This document shows positions 61,285-64,000 of a stretch of 64,000 nt of DNA, piece by piece. The notes under the pieces are model-generated. The model was given only the letters and a program-made list of their open reading frames with translations, had not been told where the DNA came from and searched no databases. The stretch spans positions 14,592,599 through 14,656,598 of the forward strand of contig OY754333.1 in the NCBI GenBank assembly GCA_963573305.1, written 5' to 3'. Within the stretch, counting starts at the first letter, position 1. Each line of letters starts with the position of its first letter. Source of the DNA: Pyrrhosoma nymphula. Taxonomy: Eukaryota > Arthropoda > Insecta > Odonata > Coenagrionidae. A program made the translations under genes and the position numbers.

Positions 61285-63320
61285 ATGGAGTTTTTGGACG
61301 AGTGTTATCTGTGTGCTTTCGTTGGAAGCAAAGGAGGCAAAGAATCAGTGAAATATGGTGAAAAAGGAGTACAAACAATTTTGAATGCAAGTAAAACGAG
61401 ATAGGATGGTGCCGAGGTATTTTTTAAGGACAAGACGTCGATGCTTTTGCATAGCGAGTGCAGAAGGGATTACACACGCAGACCGACATCCCCCTCCGCG
61501 GAACTCCCAGATCATCTGAATAGGAGATCATCCACAGACACGCCATTTGATTTCAAAGTACATTGTATTTTTTGTGCCAAAAGTGTGGTCAAAAAGCACC
61601 CTGAGAGGAATCCTTGGAGTGTAGTTGGGGCCGTCGAAGTGATCAAGACTATACGTACCATAAGCAAATGCAGAAAGAGGTGATCAGGATGAGTAGGGAA
61701 CTGAAGTAGTCCTGAGATTAAGCGTAGTGTCTGATCTAGTCGCGGCAGAAGGCAGGTATCACAGAGATTGTTATGCTTACTTTCAACGAATTGGCTCCTG
61801 TAAGCCGGGAATCACATAAGAACGTGGCAAGAGTCGTAATGAAGACGAGTCAAAAAGTGCTGCCTTTGAATTGTTATATAAGGAACTTGAGGAAAATTGC
61901 GAAGATGAAAGCCAGTACAGCATGAAAGAATTGATGACAATACTGGATAAGTATTCAAAGAGTAACCGAGAAAAGTACACTGAAAAAAGGCTGAGGAGTA
62001 AACTAGAAGAAAGATAAGGTGACTCAATCACCTTTACTGAACTGCCTGGACGCAGGGGCGTGATGTGTTTCACAGGGGTTGCGCAAAAAATATTAAGCAC
62101 AAAACGGTACAGTGAGCGGTGCGTGGATAGCCGAAGTGAGGAAATAAGAATAGTAAAATGTGCTGCACAACTTATCAAGCACCAAATCAAGTTACAATCA
62201 TACGATACTTCTGTGTACCCAACACAGAAAGACAAGACTACCGGAGGTAACAACCTAAAGCCAGAGCTTCTTGATATTTTTATGTCAGAGCCAAAAAATC
62301 AAGATACTGTGAGGAAAAAGGTTACAGTGATTGAACATGACATAATTGTAGTAATACGTCCTCGCTCGTTCCTATCACCAATCCAAGTAGGACTCACTGT
62401 GGCCCTTCATCGTCGGTTCGCTTCGAGGTGGCTTATTGATATGCTCCATAAGTTAGGCATTTCAGCTTCGTATCAAGAGTGTGAAAAATATGGAGCGTGC
62501 TTATCCCTATGCTCACCTCCTGAAGTGGATATGGATGCTTACATCCAATTTATTTTCGACAATGGAGATCACAATCTGCGAAGTCTCGATGGCCATGGCA
62601 CAATTCTTATTTTAGGAGGGATTCAGCGCAATACCCCAAAGTCTGCATTGTATATAGATGTAAAAATCCCGCGCCCAAAGAGTGCAGAAATGATTGGAAA
62701 TGGTTTCAGAAAAAACACAGTACACCAGTACTTTGCGCAAGATATAAATGGGCTTTCTAAGGTCACAGCAGAGAACAGGAATGAGTCGGTGATATGCGAG
62801 GACAGCTTGCACAAGGATTTGCCTTTACATATTTTATGGTCATCGGGCATTTGGAGTGGCGCAATTCCTCAACCGGGATGGAATGGATTTATGGAAGTCA
62901 CTCATCGTAAGCAACCGTATGAGGTTTCATCTGAGATCCCACTCCCCTTCATAAACCGCAACCCAACCAACCCCTCAGCCATCAACATAGCTTTGTTGAA
63001 TGCAGCAGACATATGTGAGAAGCGAGGACAATCCCACTGTATGGTGAGTTAATTTTCTGCTTTTATCACTGATCTGCTAGAACCAAAATCAGCAATTTTT
63101 CGTCAAACTTTGGAATTTAGAAATTTTGTCCGTAATAGATTTTTTTTAAATCTCATTGCAGGTGACTTTTGACCTAAAGCTGTATACTAAGGCATTGCCA
63201 ATGGTGCTTGCCGCGTCTAGTCAAAGTCCTCTGAAAAAAGAAATAATTAGGTTGGGTGGTTTTCATATGTTTAAGTCATTACTGGGTACCATGAGTGTAA
63301 TTAAAAAAATAATTTATTAA
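61285..63320 (+). pseudogene. Decayed, intron-containing transposon protein (invertebrate repeat family)
   Basis: From ATG 61,285 the first frame has C-x2-C (CYLC), a TAG, LLHSECRRDYTR and a second C-x2-C (CIFC) before stopping at 61,683. After a shift, VSDLVAAEGRYHRDCYAYF (about 61,729) continues the zinc-finger-like N-terminus; further stops follow near 61,816 and 62,014. The best-kept frame (62,060-63,043) holds RPRSFLSPIQVGL, HRRFASRWLIDML and FDNGDHNLRSLDGHGT. It then splices by GT-AG over 63,044-63,161 (118 nt) into VTFDLKLYTKA and LGGFHMFKSLLGTMS, ending at 63,320. The order matches a protein family I recall from many invertebrate genomes as repeated, transposon-borne copies. The normal C-terminus is missing. 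Confidence 0.7.
63044..63161 (+). other. Spliceosomal intron in the transposon gene
   Basis: Donor GTGAGT follows ATG at 63,043. A T-rich tract and TCTCATTGCAG end at 63,161. Removing it joins the frames exactly and connects HCM to VTFD, a continuity expected of the family. Confidence 0.75.
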
Positions 63321-63824
63321 ACTGTTTTTGTAGACGATCGGGCACTTCTCGAACCTTGTAGGCGGGCAGATTCGGGGTGCAGCTGCAGGTATTGGTGCTC
63401 AGAAAAGTTATACTTGTGTCAAGCACCGAAGCCAGTTCTAGTAATGCCGTTTCGCCGCTTATTAGTCCGGCAAATATCGGTTTTAGGCGATTTTAGTACA
63501 TTATGTGGTACTTGATGACCTCATAGTGGACCAGGATCAGAACGGGAGCCTCGGGAGGCTGCCGGACACCTGTAACTAATGTAGAGCACTAAAAGCAGGA
63601 GTTGCAGAAAAAAAGAACGCCTCTCTAGCTCTTCTAGTTACCGAACAACACGAATTCCAGGAAAATTCCAGTATTTCCAGGTTTTTCCAGGATATTTTCG
63701 TTATCCCACCTGGGAGAGCTTGGGACTTTTGATATGTTCATCTCAAAGGTGTCCTGAATACAGCTAAAAAGGTCCGGCTTTGTTATTATTTTTTTCCGGG
63801 TTAAAACCTAATTTTCCTGGGCTA

Positions 63825-64000
63825 TTGGTTGAACATGGCTATCGTGGTGACGTGCGGCTTCGGATTGCATCGCCGTTTTGTGAGGGCAACACGTCCCTAA
63901 CGGTCGGACCTGCCGATTGAAAAAAACTATATATCTCAGCGAGTATGTTGGACAACGTACAAAAAATATATTCGCGCGCACATTTATCCACCTTTTCCTC
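63825..64000. other. Right flank of the transposon
   Basis: Unassigned host DNA with no recognised feature. Confidence 0.5.

Larger units (their letters stand above)
60481..63824 (+). mobile_element. DNA transposon with about 460-bp inverted repeats (Academ-like? unclassified)
   Basis: A 3,344-bp element runs from TAGCCCAGGAAAA to its mirror TTTTCCTGGGCTA. The inverted repeats cover roughly 60,481-60,945 and 63,342-63,824 and are near-identical. The right arm keeps about 55 bp that the left has lost, and the outermost 40 bp diverge slightly. TTG flanks both ends (60,478-60,480 and 63,825-63,827), a possible 3-bp duplication; a TA duplication is the alternative reading. Between the arms lies one decayed spliced gene. 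The superfamily is uncertain: a 3-bp duplication and the protein type are compatible with Academ, but I cannot confirm that. Confidence 0.75.

Overview
The window reads as intergenic or intronic DNA from a repeat-rich eukaryote. An arthropod, probably an insect, is my inference. The base composition is AT-rich, and short reading frames are broken everywhere. There are no bacterial-style operons, ribosome-binding sites or densely packed genes. Nearly everything that can be recognised is a mobile element or a Pol III-type repeat. The organism call rests on the mix of families: Transib, Penelope-like, an RTE/Jockey-type LINE tail, tRNA- and 5S-derived repeats, and an invertebrate transposon protein family. 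No host gene can be named with confidence.

Layout. 1-9.3 kb: no gene recognised; one G-quadruplex motif (about 2.6 kb), one weak open frame (7.8-8.1 kb) and a G-run/SINE-like patch just before 9.3 kb. 9,341-13,847: a complete 4.5-kb Transib (RAG1-related) element with perfectly co-linear 937-bp inverted arms, CACAGTG ends, a 5-bp CGGCG target duplication and a broken transposase gene. 13.9-34.4 kb: mostly unassigned, with CpG-richer patches at 17.2-18.1 and 19.8-20.35 kb, a LINE relic near 26.3 kb and two dispersed Penelope-type tails (16.7 and 30.7 kb). 34.4 kb: a 5S-rRNA-like repeat. 36.5-36.8 kb: an inverted-repeat element with hammerhead-like motifs. 38-46 kb: hairpins, a tRNA-derived SINE (40.5 kb), a G4 motif and a LINE relic (45.8 kb). 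47.1-49.0 kb: three full 449-bp tandem units plus a partial one and one inverted copy, each full unit carrying a 71-nt tRNA-like gene with A box, B box and T6 terminator. 49.07-50.25 kb: the 3' end of a Penelope-like element with a GIY-YIG domain. 55-60.3 kb: two candidate exons and several MITE-like palindromes. 60,481-63,824: a 3.3-kb DNA transposon with roughly 460-bp inverted repeats and a decayed, intron-containing gene.

The elements do not form a pathway. The common themes are long inverted repeats and internally promoted or possibly self-processing RNA elements. The best leads are the long-armed Transib with RSS-like ends, the tRNA-cored tandem array with its head-to-head inverted copy, and the hammerhead-like motifs shared by dispersed Penelope-type tails. 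Family names come from recalled conserved motifs; no search was run.
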